A program made the translations under genes and the position numbers. Positions 25,292 to 33,033 of a DNA stretch of 39,860 bases are shown here, piece after piece; positions within the stretch are counted from its first letter, which is position 1, and every line of letters starts with the position of its first letter. The notes beneath the pieces were generated by a model, which ran no database searches, was not told the DNA's origin, and was given only the letters and a program-made list of their open reading frames with translations. The stretch is taken from contig NZ_BOQB01000065.1 of NCBI RefSeq assembly GCF_018332475.1, forward strand, positions 1 to 39,860, read 5' to 3'. Source of the stretch: Bacillus sanguinis (GTDB lineage: Bacteria; Bacillota; Bacilli; Bacillales; Bacillaceae_G).

Positions 25292-26239
25292 GTGGGGAAT
25301 ATATCCTTACCGTTAGATTATGTTGTAATTGATTTTGAAACAACAGGATTTAACCCTTATAATGATAAAATCATTCAAGTCGCAGCAGTGAAATATCGCA
25401 ATCATGAACTAGTAGATCAATTTGTTTCTTATGTGAATCCGGAGCGTCCAATCCCGGACCGGATAACAAGTTTAACAGGTATTACAAATTATCGTGTTTC
25501 AGATGCACCGACGATTGAAGAGGTATTACCTTTATTTTTAGCATTTTTACATACAAATGTAATTGTCGCTCATAACGCTTCTTTTGATATGCGCTTTTTG
25601 AAAAGCAACGTCAATATGCTTGGGTTACCGGAACCTCAAAATAAAGTGATGGATACTGTATTTTTAGCAAAGAAATATATGAAGTACGCGCCTAATCATA
25701 AACTTGAAACGTTAAAGCGAATGCTTGGCATTCGTTTAAGTTCTCATAATGCATTTGATGATTGTATTACTTGTGCAGCTGTTTATCAAAAATGTGCCTT
25801 TATTGAAGAAGAGGCGAAAAGGAAATCGAATACAGAAGTACTTGATGAAACAGCAGTATATGAAGCAGTAAAAAAGATGCTTGTACGAAATAAACGTGAT
25901 ATTGAATGGGTTCGTTGCATGAATGTAGGAAGCTATTTAGATATAAAAGCTTTTTATCCGGTTATGAGAGTAAAAGTAAAAGGACGAAAGAAATACATAT
26001 TAACAGACATATTAGAAGATGATGTGAAAGAAATATGTACGAGTTTAAAATGTGAACCGGCGTTAAAAAGTGAAGTTGGTAATACGAGAATTATGCTGAA
26101 TACCTTAGAGGACGTCCTGAAATTAGAAAGTTATATTTTAGAACAGTATGATTTCGTACTGCAAGCGCTGCGTGATTATAAACGAAGTGAAATGAATGCA
26201 GATGAAAAGTTAAAAGAGTATTTAAATATCATGGTATAA
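25292..26239 (+). CDS. DEDDh 3'-5' exonuclease (DnaQ-like)
   Basis: 315 residues from a GTG, 10 nt after AAAGGAG. The N-terminal 170 residues are a DnaQ-type exonuclease with Exo I (DFETTG), Exo II (HNASFDMRFL) and Exo III (HNAFDDC, with His five before Asp), the same family as DNA polymerase III epsilon and the PolC proofreading domain. The C-terminal 140 residues are not recognised and carry no BRCT or helicase motif. It probably trims or repairs nucleic acids in the cytoplasm. It is a B. cereus-type insertion relative to the B. subtilis order. Confidence 0.88.
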   Translation: MGNISLPLDYVVIDFETTGFNPYNDKIIQVAAVKYRNHELVDQFVSYVNPERPIPDRITSLTGITNYRVSDAPTIEEVLPLFLAFLHTNVIVAHNASFDMRFLKSNVNMLGLPEPQNKVMDTVFLAKKYMKYAPNHKLETLKRMLGIRLSSHNAFDDCITCAAVYQKCAFIEEEAKRKSNTEVLDETAVYEAVKKMLVRNKRDIEWVRCMNVGSYLDIKAFYPVMRVKVKGRKKYILTDILEDDVKEICTSLKCEPALKSEVGNTRIMLNTLEDVLKLESYILEQYDFVLQALRDYKRSEMNADEKLKEYLNIMV

Positions 26240-26245
26240 AAAACT

Positions 26246-26279
26246 CCGTGTACGATTTATTGTACGCGGTTTTTTTTTA
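26246..26279 (+). terminator. Terminator of the exonuclease gene
   Basis: CCGTGTAC (26246-26253) pairs with GTACGCGG (26262-26269) through one G-T pair, followed by eight or more Ts. Confidence 0.8.
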
Positions 26280-26313
26280 GGAGTACTAAAACATAAAATT
26301 TTCTTGCAAATCT

Positions 26314-26343
26314 GATTAAAGAGTTTTTCCTTTGCTCATACTA
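26314..26343 (+). promoter_or_regulatory. Sigma-G-like promoter upstream of the fbp-like gene and sspN
   Basis: GATTA (26314-26318), an 18-bp spacer and CATACTA (26337-26343). The -10 fits the sigma-G consensus; the -35 differs at one of five positions. No other promoter is evident before sspN. Confidence 0.5.
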
Positions 26344-26378
26344 TGTAATAAGAAAGTAATGGAGAGAGGGTGAACAGC

Positions 26379-26522
26379 ATGAGAAGAAGTCGCCGTAAAT
26401 CATTTGACGAACTTGTGAAAGAAAATAAACAACAATTATTAAGCGATCGTGATGCAATCGATCGTATTGAAGAACGTATTGAAAAACGTTATGAAATGAA
26501 ACTTTTTAAGCAAGCTGAATAA
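26379..26522 (+). CDS. Fbp-like small basic protein
   Basis: 47 residues, MRRSRRKSFDELVKENKQQL at the start, then a charged helix (DAIDRIEERIEKRYEMK). This matches the Fur-regulated basic protein family (FbpA/FbpB) of B. subtilis, small partners of the FsrA iron-sparing RNA. No Fur box is seen here; instead the promoter looks sigma-G-like and sspN follows 43 bp downstream. A role in the forespore is therefore possible, or an unseen vegetative promoter exists. The start follows GGAGAGAGGG. Confidence 0.75.
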   Translation: MRRSRRKSFDELVKENKQQLLSDRDAIDRIEERIEKRYEMKLFKQAE

Positions 26523-26524
26523 TT

Positions 26525-26553
26525 CTTAACACTAGTACGATACTAGTGTTAAG
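26525..26553 (+). repeat. Perfect stem-loop abutting the sspN ribosome binding site
   Basis: CTTAACACTAGTA (26525-26537), loop CGA, perfect partner TACTAGTGTTAAG (26541-26553). The last stem base is the first G of the GGAGG site of sspN. There is no T-run. Confidence 0.7.
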
Positions 26554-26565
26554 GAGGCGATAGTA

Positions 26566-26700
26566 ATGGGTAATCCGAAAAAGAATTCAAAAGACTTTGC
26601 ACCGAATCATATTGGAACACAATCAAAAAAAGCTGGTGGCAATAAAGGAAAGCAAATGCAAGACCAAACGGGCAAACAGCCGATTGTTGATAACGGTTAA
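26566..26700 (+). CDS. sspN: Small acid-soluble spore protein N
   Basis: 44 residues, starting [20 protein letters not shown] and ending QPIVDNG, nearly what I recall for SspN of B. subtilis. It is a minor spore-core protein made under sigma-G. The start has AGGAGG 10 nt upstream. In B. subtilis sspN is followed by tlp; here a terminator and the convergent sleL follow, so tlp is not at this place. Confidence 0.93.
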
Positions 26701-26701
26701 A

Positions 26702-26730
26702 AAGGAAGAATGTTATCATTCTTCTTTTTG
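26702..26730 (+). terminator. Terminator of sspN
   Basis: GAAGAATG (26705-26712), loop TTAT, CATTCTTC (26717-26724), then TTTTT. Confidence 0.75.
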
Positions 26731-26741
26731 TGATGAATAAA

Positions 26742-26770
26742 AAAGGGCTGACTTATGTCAGCCCTTTTTC
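26742..26770 (-). terminator. Terminator of sleL
   Basis: AAAAAGGGCTGAC and GTCAGCCCTTTTT flank TTAT. On the minus strand the left arm includes the sleL stop codon and the hairpin runs into a T-tract. Confidence 0.85.
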
Positions 26771-28050
26771 GTAATCGTAAAGTTTTCGACGAGTAAACGC
26801 CAATTTTGCGGGAATGGTAAACCTATCTTCCAGTAGCTAATACCACCGATGCCTTGTTCTTTCATTAAATTAAATTTACTTTGAACAGAACGCGAATCTT
26901 CAAACCAAACTTCGTGTTGTACACCATTTTCATCGAAATAATTAAAATGAGGAGCTTGAGCTGTGAAGTCATAGCGGATCGGAACATTGTATTTACGAGC
27001 TAGTGCAACAGCTGCAATAGAGCTAATTGCTTTTGCAGGCGGATTTCCTTCTTTGAATGGAAGTTTCCAATCGAATCCGTATAAATTTTGTCCCATCATA
27101 ATTTTTTGTGGAGGCATTTGAGATTTTGCGTATTGAAGTACTTCTTTTACAGGACCGATAGGAGAAATTGCCATCGGTGGCCCGCCCTGCCAACCCCAGT
27201 CGTATGTCATAATGACGACGAAATCAACAATTTGACCTTGTGCTTTATAATCGTGAGCTTCGAAAAATTTTCCCTTTTGATTTGAACTTGTTTTCGGTAC
27301 AAGTGTTGTACTTAATGTGTACCCGTTAGGTAAGCGTGTTTTCACATTTCGTAAAAAACGATTATACACTTCGCGATCTTCAGGTGCCACGCTCTCGAAA
27401 TCAAAATGAATGTCTCGCATACCGTACTTCTCAGCAGTTTGCAAAATGTTTGTAATAAATTTATTTTGAATCGTCGCGTCACGTAAAATAACGGATGTTA
27501 GATCGGCACTAAAGTTTCCATTTTCAATATTTGTAATAACGAGCATAGGAATGGTGTTTCCTTGAGTTGCAATAGTAGCAATTTTAGCTGTTTCAGTTGG
27601 TTCTTTTAACGTACCATCTCTTTTTGCCTCGAAACTGAAGTAGGCTAAGTATGTTAAAAATGGATTAATAGCACGGGTAGCATTAACTAAACTTTCTTTA
27701 ATGGGGATAGTTGAAGGTTGTAAATAAGCGATGGATTCTACTGCTCGTTTCGTCCCTTTCGGTATATATAATTGCTGTCCAACATGGAGAATGGATTTTA
27801 AAGATAAGTTATTCACTTTAGCTAAACTAGCGAGAGGAACGTTATATGTTTGAGAGATTCGATATAGGCTATCGCCAGGCTGTACATAGTAATTATTTCC
27901 TTTCGTATTCACAATTAGTGCCTGACCAACAACGAGTGTTTCAGCTGGATTTAATCCATTGTCTTTCACTATTTCATCAGGTGTTGATCCATATTTTGAT
28001 GCCAAGCTAAATACGCTATCACCGCTACGAACCGTTACAATTTGAATCAT
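26758..28050 (-). CDS. sleL: Spore cortex-lytic N-acetylglucosaminidase SleL
   Basis: 430 residues. Two LysM domains at 2-47 and 52-97 bind peptidoglycan; a GH18 domain fills 105-430, with catalytic Glu219 in DIHFDFE. SleL (YaaH in B. subtilis) cuts muropeptides released from cortex during spore germination, acting after SleB/CwlJ. Length and sequence match SleL of B. anthracis/B. cereus as I remember it. There is no Sec signal; LysM is thought to target it to the spore. The ATG follows AAAGGAG. It is divergent from the thioesterase gene. Confidence 0.95.
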   Translation of the reverse strand: MIQIVTVRSGDSVFSLASKYGSTPDEIVKDNGLNPAETLVVGQALIVNTKGNNYYVQPGDSLYRISQTYNVPLASLAKVNNLSLKSILHVGQQLYIPKGTKRAVESIAYLQPSTIPIKESLVNATRAINPFLTYLAYFSFEAKRDGTLKEPTETAKIATIATQGNTIPMLVITNIENGNFSADLTSVILRDATIQNKFITNILQTAEKYGMRDIHFDFESVAPEDREVYNRFLRNVKTRLPNGYTLSTTLVPKTSSNQKGKFFEAHDYKAQGQIVDFVVIMTYDWGWQGGPPMAISPIGPVKEVLQYAKSQMPPQKIMMGQNLYGFDWKLPFKEGNPPAKAISSIAAVALARKYNVPIRYDFTAQAPHFNYFDENGVQHEVWFEDSRSVQSKFNLMKEQGIGGISYWKIGLPFPQNWRLLVENFTITKKG

Positions 28051-28159
28051 ATGCTTGCTCCTTTCGATAAAAGATTCACTGTTTTTATTTTATTTTTGAT
28101 GTCACTGTATTATGATTAAATGTATGCAAGGTAGCAGAAGTGAAAGAAGGCGAATACAT

Positions 28160-28579
28160 ATGTTTGTAGCAGAACATGAAGTTGAAATCCGTTATGCGGA
28201 AACTGATCAAATGGGTGTTGTTTACCATTCAAACTATTTGGTGTGGCTTGAACTAGGCCGTACGAAACTTATACAAGATTTAGGGTTTTCATATGTTGAA
28301 ATGGAGAAAGAGGGAATTATTTCTCCTGTGTTAGATTTGCAAATTTCATATCGTAAAGCGATGCGTTACGGAGAAAAAGCGATCGTAAAAACATGGGTGG
28401 ATAGTGTGAGCCCACTTCGCGTTGTATATGGATATGAAATTTATAATGGTGATGGAGAACTTTGTATTACTGCAAGTACGACGAATATTTGTGCGAAAAA
28501 AGAAGGATTTCGCCCTGTATCATTTAAAAAGTTATATCCTGAGTGGTATGCGAAATATGAGGAAATTAAGAAAAAATAA
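28160..28579 (+). CDS. yneP: YneP-like acyl-CoA thioesterase
   Basis: 139 residues from the ATG at 28160 (GAAAGAAGGCG upstream); an in-frame ATG at 28112 lacks a site. A single hotdog domain of the 4-hydroxybenzoyl-CoA thioesterase/YbgC type, with the catalytic Asp motif YAETDQMGVVYHSNYLVW. It hydrolyses acyl-CoA thioesters in the cytoplasm; substrate chain unknown. Its position between sspN and yneR equals yneP in B. subtilis. Confidence 0.9.
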   Translation: MFVAEHEVEIRYAETDQMGVVYHSNYLVWLELGRTKLIQDLGFSYVEMEKEGIISPVLDLQISYRKAMRYGEKAIVKTWVDSVSPLRVVYGYEIYNGDGELCITASTTNICAKKEGFRPVSFKKLYPEWYAKYEEIKKK

Positions 28580-28610
28580 AAAAGTGTGGCAAAAGCCACA
28601 CTTTTTTTAT
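28579..28610. terminator. Bidirectional terminator between yneP and yneR
   Basis: AAAAGTGTGGC, loop AAAA, GCCACACTTTT (28595 on) with T-rich tails on both strands. It also contains the yneR stop codon. Confidence 0.85.
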
Positions 28611-28897
28611 TTTTCATAATTAAATTGTGGGAAATCATCACCGTCGTTAAAAGTAACAGATAAATTATGTCCATCGAAGAACCACTCATCATCACCTTCA
28701 ATAAAGAAGTTAATACCCTCTTCTTGAGTTTGAACAGCAGGATGTGCAGGGTCATCTTTACGAATACCTAAAGAAAGTCCTTTCTGTACAGTGCTGCAAC
28801 CGCCGTATTGTACGAAAAGGCGTAATGTTTCACCCGATTGTAAGTTTAATTCGTTTTTATACCATTGTGCTGCTTCTTTTGTTACGGAAAGATTCAT
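28607..28897 (-). CDS. yneR: YneR-like HesB/IscA-fold protein
   Basis: 96 residues from the ATG at 28897, which has GGAGGAA 9 nt upstream; an in-frame TTG at 28912 overlaps that site. The fold resembles A-type iron-sulfur carriers (LRLFVQYGGCSTVQKGLSLG), but only one Cys lies where IscA has three, so Fe-S transfer is doubtful. Short acidic segments follow (EGDDEWFFDG, NDGDDF). In B. subtilis yneR lies in the same position. Function not known. Confidence 0.85.
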   Translation of the reverse strand: MNLSVTKEAAQWYKNELNLQSGETLRLFVQYGGCSTVQKGLSLGIRKDDPAHPAVQTQEEGINFFIEGDDEWFFDGHNLSVTFNDGDDFPQFNYEK

Positions 28898-29005
28898 GTA
28901 TAGTTCCTCCAAATTATGTTGCTTTTTCTTTAGTATAAAAAATAACGCAAAAAGACGCTATTAATATGCTTCACGTTTTCTTTTTGCGTTATGTGGGTTA
29001 CGATC

Positions 29006-29602
29006 TTATTTTTGCTTTTTTGAAAAGTTTGCTTTCGGTTCAGTTTTATTTATAATTCGTCCGATATTTGCACGGTGTTTATAAATAACCATACCTGCTA
29101 ATAAACACATCGCAATAATGAAGATTTTATCCCCGCTAACAATGGATGCAATAACAGCAACGACGGCTGTTACCATAGAAGAAAGTGATACGTATCTTGT
29201 TGTAAATAAAAGGCTGAAAAAGACAACAGCTAATATTGCAAAAACAACTGGTGAGTAGCATAATAGTACGCCAGCAGAAGTTGCAACAGCTTTACCACCA
29301 CGGAATTTTGCAAAAATCGGATATACATGTCCAAGAACAGCTGCTAATCCGAACCATAGTGGGTGAACATCTAATCCGAAAATAATCGGTAGACTTGTTG
29401 CTAATGTACCTTTTAAAATGTCAGCAATTGTAACGATAAAACCTGCTTTTTTCCCTAGTGTGCGGAATGTATTTGTTCCGCCTAGATTACCGCTTCCGTG
29501 CTCACGAATGTCAATTCCATAACCAATCTTTCCAACGACTAGTGCAAATGGAATCGAGCCAAGTAAGTAGGCAACGATAAATAAAAGATATGTAGTAACC
29601 AT
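29006..29602 (-). CDS. plsY: Glycerol-3-phosphate acyltransferase PlsY
   Basis: 198 residues, about five membrane segments. It transfers the acyl group from acyl-phosphate to glycerol-3-phosphate, the first step of phospholipid synthesis, partnered by PlsX. The three PlsY motifs are visible: [18 protein letters not shown] and [18 protein letters not shown]. The start follows AAAGGAG. An extended -10 (TGGTACAAT on the minus strand, 29670-29662) precedes it. In B. subtilis it is yneS, again in this position. Confidence 0.95.
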   Translation of the reverse strand: MVTTYLLFIVAYLLGSIPFALVVGKIGYGIDIREHGSGNLGGTNTFRTLGKKAGFIVTIADILKGTLATSLPIIFGLDVHPLWFGLAAVLGHVYPIFAKFRGGKAVATSAGVLLCYSPVVFAILAVVFFSLLFTTRYVSLSSMVTAVVAVIASIVSGDKIFIIAMCLLAGMVIYKHRANIGRIINKTEPKANFSKKQK

Positions 29603-29661
29603 AAGTTCAGTCTCCTTTATTCAAATGTGTTGATAAAGGGTAAAAAGAGTTTTTCCCGTAT

Positions 29662-29670
29662 ATTGTACCA
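29662..29670 (-). promoter_or_regulatory. Extended -10 promoter of plsY
   Basis: On the minus strand TGGTACAAT reads TG-n-TACAAT, about 60 nt before the start codon. Confidence 0.5.
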
Positions 29671-29743
29671 TACATTTGTAAAGAGCACATTTCTTTTTTG
29701 TAAATGAAAAATTCATTATTTCGTGAAAAAAATTTCACAGGAA

Positions 29744-29782
29744 TGTTACATTTCTCACAGAAACACCAAGACTATATGTAGT
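29744..29782 (+). promoter_or_regulatory. FNR-like site and NrdR-like box before nrdD
   Basis: TGTTACATTTCTCACA (29744-29759) matches TGTGA-N6-TCACA except one base, the Gram-positive FNR/CRP-type site. ACTATATGTAGT (29771-29782) matches the core of an NrdR box (ACACTATATNTAGTGT). A further palindrome GTGAAA-N4-TTTCAC lies upstream at 29723-29738. Such control would induce nrdDG without oxygen and repress it when dNTPs are sufficient. Confidence 0.5.
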
Positions 29783-29827
29783 AACATTTTAATCAAAAGA
29801 CAACAACATATTGGTGGAGGGTTATAA

Positions 29828-31684
29828 ATGTTACAACGAAATGTACGTGGAGAAGAATTAATGAGAGTGTTTGAGACGATTGTCCACGGTAGTGAGCAAG
29901 ATTTAATGCAAGAAAATGCAAATGTAGATGGCCGCTCTCCGATGGGAGTAATGGGAACGTTCGCATCAGAGGGTGCGAAATATTATGCTGTTGAAAATTT
30001 ATTGTCAGATCAAGTAAAAAAAGCGATAAATCAAAATATATTATATCCACATGACTTAGACTTTTATGCGACGGGAACGACGACTTGTTCTCAAATTCCA
30101 TTAGCGCAAATGCTTGCGAACGGTTTTCATACCGGACATGGGCATATGAGACAACCTCAAGACATTAAAAGTGCATTGGCCCTTTCATCTATAATTTTTC
30201 AAGCGAATCAAAATATGCAGCACGGTGGTCAATCGTTTGCGCTATTTGATATTGATTTAGCTCCATATGTGAGAAAAACAGTAGAGAGACATAAGAAACG
30301 ATTACAGTCATATCCGCTTACGAAAGAACAAATAGAAGAATTTGCATGGAAAGAAACAGAAAATGATACGTATCAGGCTTGTGAAGCTTTTATTCATAAT
30401 TCAAATAGTATGCATAGTAGGGGCGGGGGACAAGTACCGTTTATTTCTATTAATTATGGAACAGACACGTCTAAAGAGGGACGATTACTAGTTAGACAGC
30501 TTTTAAAAGCGACACAGGCTGGTCTTGGTAAAGGAGAAACCCCCATCTTTCCTATTCAAATTTTTAAAATGAAAAAAGGTGTGAACTTTGAAGAATGCGA
30601 TCCGAACTACGATTTATTTGAATTAGCGTTAGAGACAACGGCTGAACGATTGTTCCCTAACTTTTCATTTTTAGATGCGCCATTTAATGCAGTGCATTAT
30701 GACGGACGACCGGAAAGTGAAGTGTGTTACATGGGATGTCGTACTCGTGTTATGTCTAACATACATGGAGAAGAAACGGCGATTGGAAGAGGAAATTTAT
30801 CATTTACGTCTATTAACTTAGTGAAATTAGCGCTAATTAGTGGTTCAAAGGAAGCATTTTTTGAAGCGTTAAATTATTACCTAGATTTAGGAATTAAGCA
30901 ACTATTAGAGCGATTTGAGTATCAATGTACGAAGCGAGCAAGAGATTTTCGATTTTTATATTCACAAGGTGTATGGCGCGGTGGAGAAAAGTTACAGCCT
31001 GAAGATTCTGTAGCATCCATTTTAAAGCAAGGGACGTTAAGTCTTGGTTTTATCGGTCTTGCGGAATGTTTAGTAGCTTTAACAGGAAAGCACCATGGAG
31101 AAGATGAAGAATCATGGAAACTCGGGTATGAAATCATTTCCTTTATGAGGGATAGAATGGATAAAGCGACAGAAGAACATGAACTGAATTTCTCAGTAAT
31201 TGCAACTCCTGCAGAAGGGTTATCAGGAAAGTTTGTGAAAAAAGATAGGGAAGAATTTGGTGTGGTTAGCGGTATAACGAACCATAATTATTATACGAAT
31301 TCATTCCATATCCCAGTTTACTATAACATTCAAGCGATAAATAAAATTCGTTTAGAAGGACCTTTCCATGCCTTATGTAACGGGGGACATATTACGTATA
31401 TTGAACTAGACGGAGCAGCTATGCATAACAAACGGGCGTTAAAACAAATTGTACAAGCGATGGCAGAACATGGCGTTGGGTACGGTTCAATTAATCATCC
31501 AGTTGACCGTTGTAAGTGCTGTAGTTATCACGGAGTTATTGGTAATGAATGCCCAAGTTGCGGAAATGGAGACGAGGCTAATATAGAAAGGATTCGCCGT
31601 ATAACAGGTTATCTTGTAGGAGATATGTCGAAATGGAATAGTGCGAAACGTAGTGAAGAGATGGATCGGGTGAAGCATAAATGA
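29828..31684 (+). CDS. nrdD: Anaerobic ribonucleoside-triphosphate reductase
   Basis: 618 residues, class III reductase. It reduces NTPs to dNTPs without oxygen using a glycyl radical. Seen: the substrate-site Cys in TTTCSQIPL, a zinc-type cluster CKCC...CPSCG near the C-terminus, and the glycyl radical motif RITGYLV with candidate Gly594. No N-terminal ATP-cone is obvious, in keeping with its being shorter than the E. coli enzyme (712). The start follows GGTGGAGGG. It overlaps nrdG by 4 nt (ATGA). Confidence 0.95.
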   Translation: MLQRNVRGEELMRVFETIVHGSEQDLMQENANVDGRSPMGVMGTFASEGAKYYAVENLLSDQVKKAINQNILYPHDLDFYATGTTTCSQIPLAQMLANGFHTGHGHMRQPQDIKSALALSSIIFQANQNMQHGGQSFALFDIDLAPYVRKTVERHKKRLQSYPLTKEQIEEFAWKETENDTYQACEAFIHNSNSMHSRGGGQVPFISINYGTDTSKEGRLLVRQLLKATQAGLGKGETPIFPIQIFKMKKGVNFEECDPNYDLFELALETTAERLFPNFSFLDAPFNAVHYDGRPESEVCYMGCRTRVMSNIHGEETAIGRGNLSFTSINLVKLALISGSKEAFFEALNYYLDLGIKQLLERFEYQCTKRARDFRFLYSQGVWRGGEKLQPEDSVASILKQGTLSLGFIGLAECLVALTGKHHGEDEESWKLGYEIISFMRDRMDKATEEHELNFSVIATPAEGLSGKFVKKDREEFGVVSGITNHNYYTNSFHIPVYYNIQAINKIRLEGPFHALCNGGHITYIELDGAAMHNKRALKQIVQAMAEHGVGYGSINHPVDRCKCCSYHGVIGNECPSCGNGDEANIERIRRITGYLVGDMSKWNSAKRSEEMDRVKHK

Positions 31685-32133
31685 AAGTGATGAACATCAT
31701 TCATGATAGTGTAGTAGATGGGGAAGGATTGCGGACAGTCGTGTTTTTTGCGGGCTGTCCGCATCGTTGTTTCGGTTGCCATAATCCGAAATCGTGGAAT
31801 ATTTGTAATGGAACTGAAATGACAGTAGGAGAAATTGTGAAAGAGATTGCAAGTAATCCATTAACTGATGTAACATTTTCAGGTGGAGATCCATTTTTTC
31901 AAGCTGCTAATGTGAAAAAAGTAGCAAAAGCTGTGAAAGATTTGAAAAAAAATCTATGGATGTATACAGGTTATACGTTAGAAGAGATACAGAGTTCTCA
32001 AAATAATGATATGATAGAGTTGTTACATTATGGGGATGTTTTAGTCGATGGAAGATTTGAAATCGAGAAAAAAGATTTAACACTTCCATTTCGCGGAAGC
32101 TCCAATCAACGTATTATTCGATTGAAAGAGTAA
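31681..32133 (+). CDS. nrdG: Anaerobic ribonucleotide reductase activating protein
   Basis: 150 residues, a small radical-SAM enzyme. CPHRCFGC gives the CxxxCxxC [4Fe-4S] motif, and TFSGGDP is the SAM-binding GGE-like segment. It makes the glycyl radical on NrdD. The ATGA overlap with nrdD indicates coupled translation. The response regulator gene begins 18 nt after its stop, which suggests read-through. Confidence 0.95.
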   Translation: MKVMNIIHDSVVDGEGLRTVVFFAGCPHRCFGCHNPKSWNICNGTEMTVGEIVKEIASNPLTDVTFSGGDPFFQAANVKKVAKAVKDLKKNLWMYTGYTLEEIQSSQNNDMIELLHYGDVLVDGRFEIEKKDLTLPFRGSSNQRIIRLKE

Positions 32134-32151
32134 AAAGGCGGGATAGATGAT

Positions 32152-32829
32152 ATGAATAAAACAGTATTACTTGTTGAAGATGAAAGAAGACTACGTGAAA
32201 TCGTTAGTGATTATTTTCGTAATGAAGGCTTTGAAGTAATCGAAGCAGAAGACGGAAAAATAGCGTTAGAATTATTTGCAGAGCATGAAATTGATTTAAT
32301 TATGTTAGATATTATGTTACCAGAAATAGATGGATGGTCTGTTTGTAGACGAATTAGAAAAGAATCAGCAGTACCAATCATTATGCTAACAGCACGTTCG
32401 GATGAGGATGATACATTACTAGGGTTCGAATTAGGTGCAGATGAGTATGTAACGAAACCTTTCAGCCCGAAAGTGTTAGTAGCTCGCGCAAAGACGTTAT
32501 TGAAACGTGCAGATGGCGTGGTAGGAGTAGCGGAAGAGAATGCTATGTCTTTAGCTGGAATAGAGGTAAATCGTCTATCTAGAACCGTTTTAGTAGATGG
32601 AGAAGAAATTATATTGACACATAAGGAATTTGAACTGCTTGTTTATTTAATGGAGAACAAAGGAATTGTGTTGTCACGTCAACATTTATTAGATCAGTTA
32701 TGGGGATATGATTACTACGGTGATGACCGAACGGTTGATACTCATATTAAAAAACTACGAAATAAGCTAGGAGATAAAGCGAAGCATATCGGTACCGTTA
32801 TTCGAGTTGGTTATAAATTTGAAGAATAA
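32152..32829 (+). CDS. Orphan OmpR/PhoB-family response regulator
   Basis: 225 residues. The receiver domain has the acidic pair D10/E11, phospho-acceptor D53 (LIMLDIMLPEIDG), a conserved Thr (ML-T-ARSDEDD) and Lys (YVTKPF). The winged-helix DNA-binding domain covers residues 130-225 (RTVDTHIKKLRNKLGD). No histidine kinase gene lies next to it. It sits between nrdG and htrA; three phased repeats before htrA could be its target. The start follows AAAGGCGGGA. Confidence 0.93.
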   Translation: MNKTVLLVEDERRLREIVSDYFRNEGFEVIEAEDGKIALELFAEHEIDLIMLDIMLPEIDGWSVCRRIRKESAVPIIMLTARSDEDDTLLGFELGADEYVTKPFSPKVLVARAKTLLKRADGVVGVAEENAMSLAGIEVNRLSRTVLVDGEEIILTHKEFELLVYLMENKGIVLSRQHLLDQLWGYDYYGDDRTVDTHIKKLRNKLGDKAKHIGTVIRVGYKFEE

Positions 32830-32899
32830 TCTTAAAGGTTACTATGCACTTTAGATTGAGAATATAGCAAAAATATACTCTCCTTTGTAGGTGGAATGT

Positions 32900-32948
32900 A
32901 CAAAAAATACTTTTCTTGTCTACAATGTTAGATAAGAGTATTTTTTTA
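32900..32948 (+). terminator. Terminator after the response regulator
   Basis: AAAAAATACT (32902-32911) pairs with AGTATTTTTT (32937-32946), with a small internal bulge and a T-run. Confidence 0.6.
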
Positions 32949-32954
32949 ATTGGA

Positions 32955-32998
32955 TTTCACGATGAGTTCACAAGAAGGACACAAAACGTGACTATACT
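32955..32998 (+). promoter_or_regulatory. htrA promoter with three 11-bp-phased repeats
   Basis: TTCAC at 32956, TTCAC at 32967 and GACAC at 32978 are spaced by exactly 11 bp. TATACT (32993-32998) is a good -10, and no standard -35 is present at 17 bp. This is the layout of an OmpR-family activated promoter. Confidence 0.5.
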
Positions 32999-33033
32999 GA
33001 AAATACGAATTCACCAGAGAGGGGAAATAAAAC

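Noticed and set aside
28100-28140. Sigma-E promoter for sleL (CATACATT on the minus strand)
   Set aside because: The -10 fits but no -35 resembling ATATT lies at 13-15 bp.
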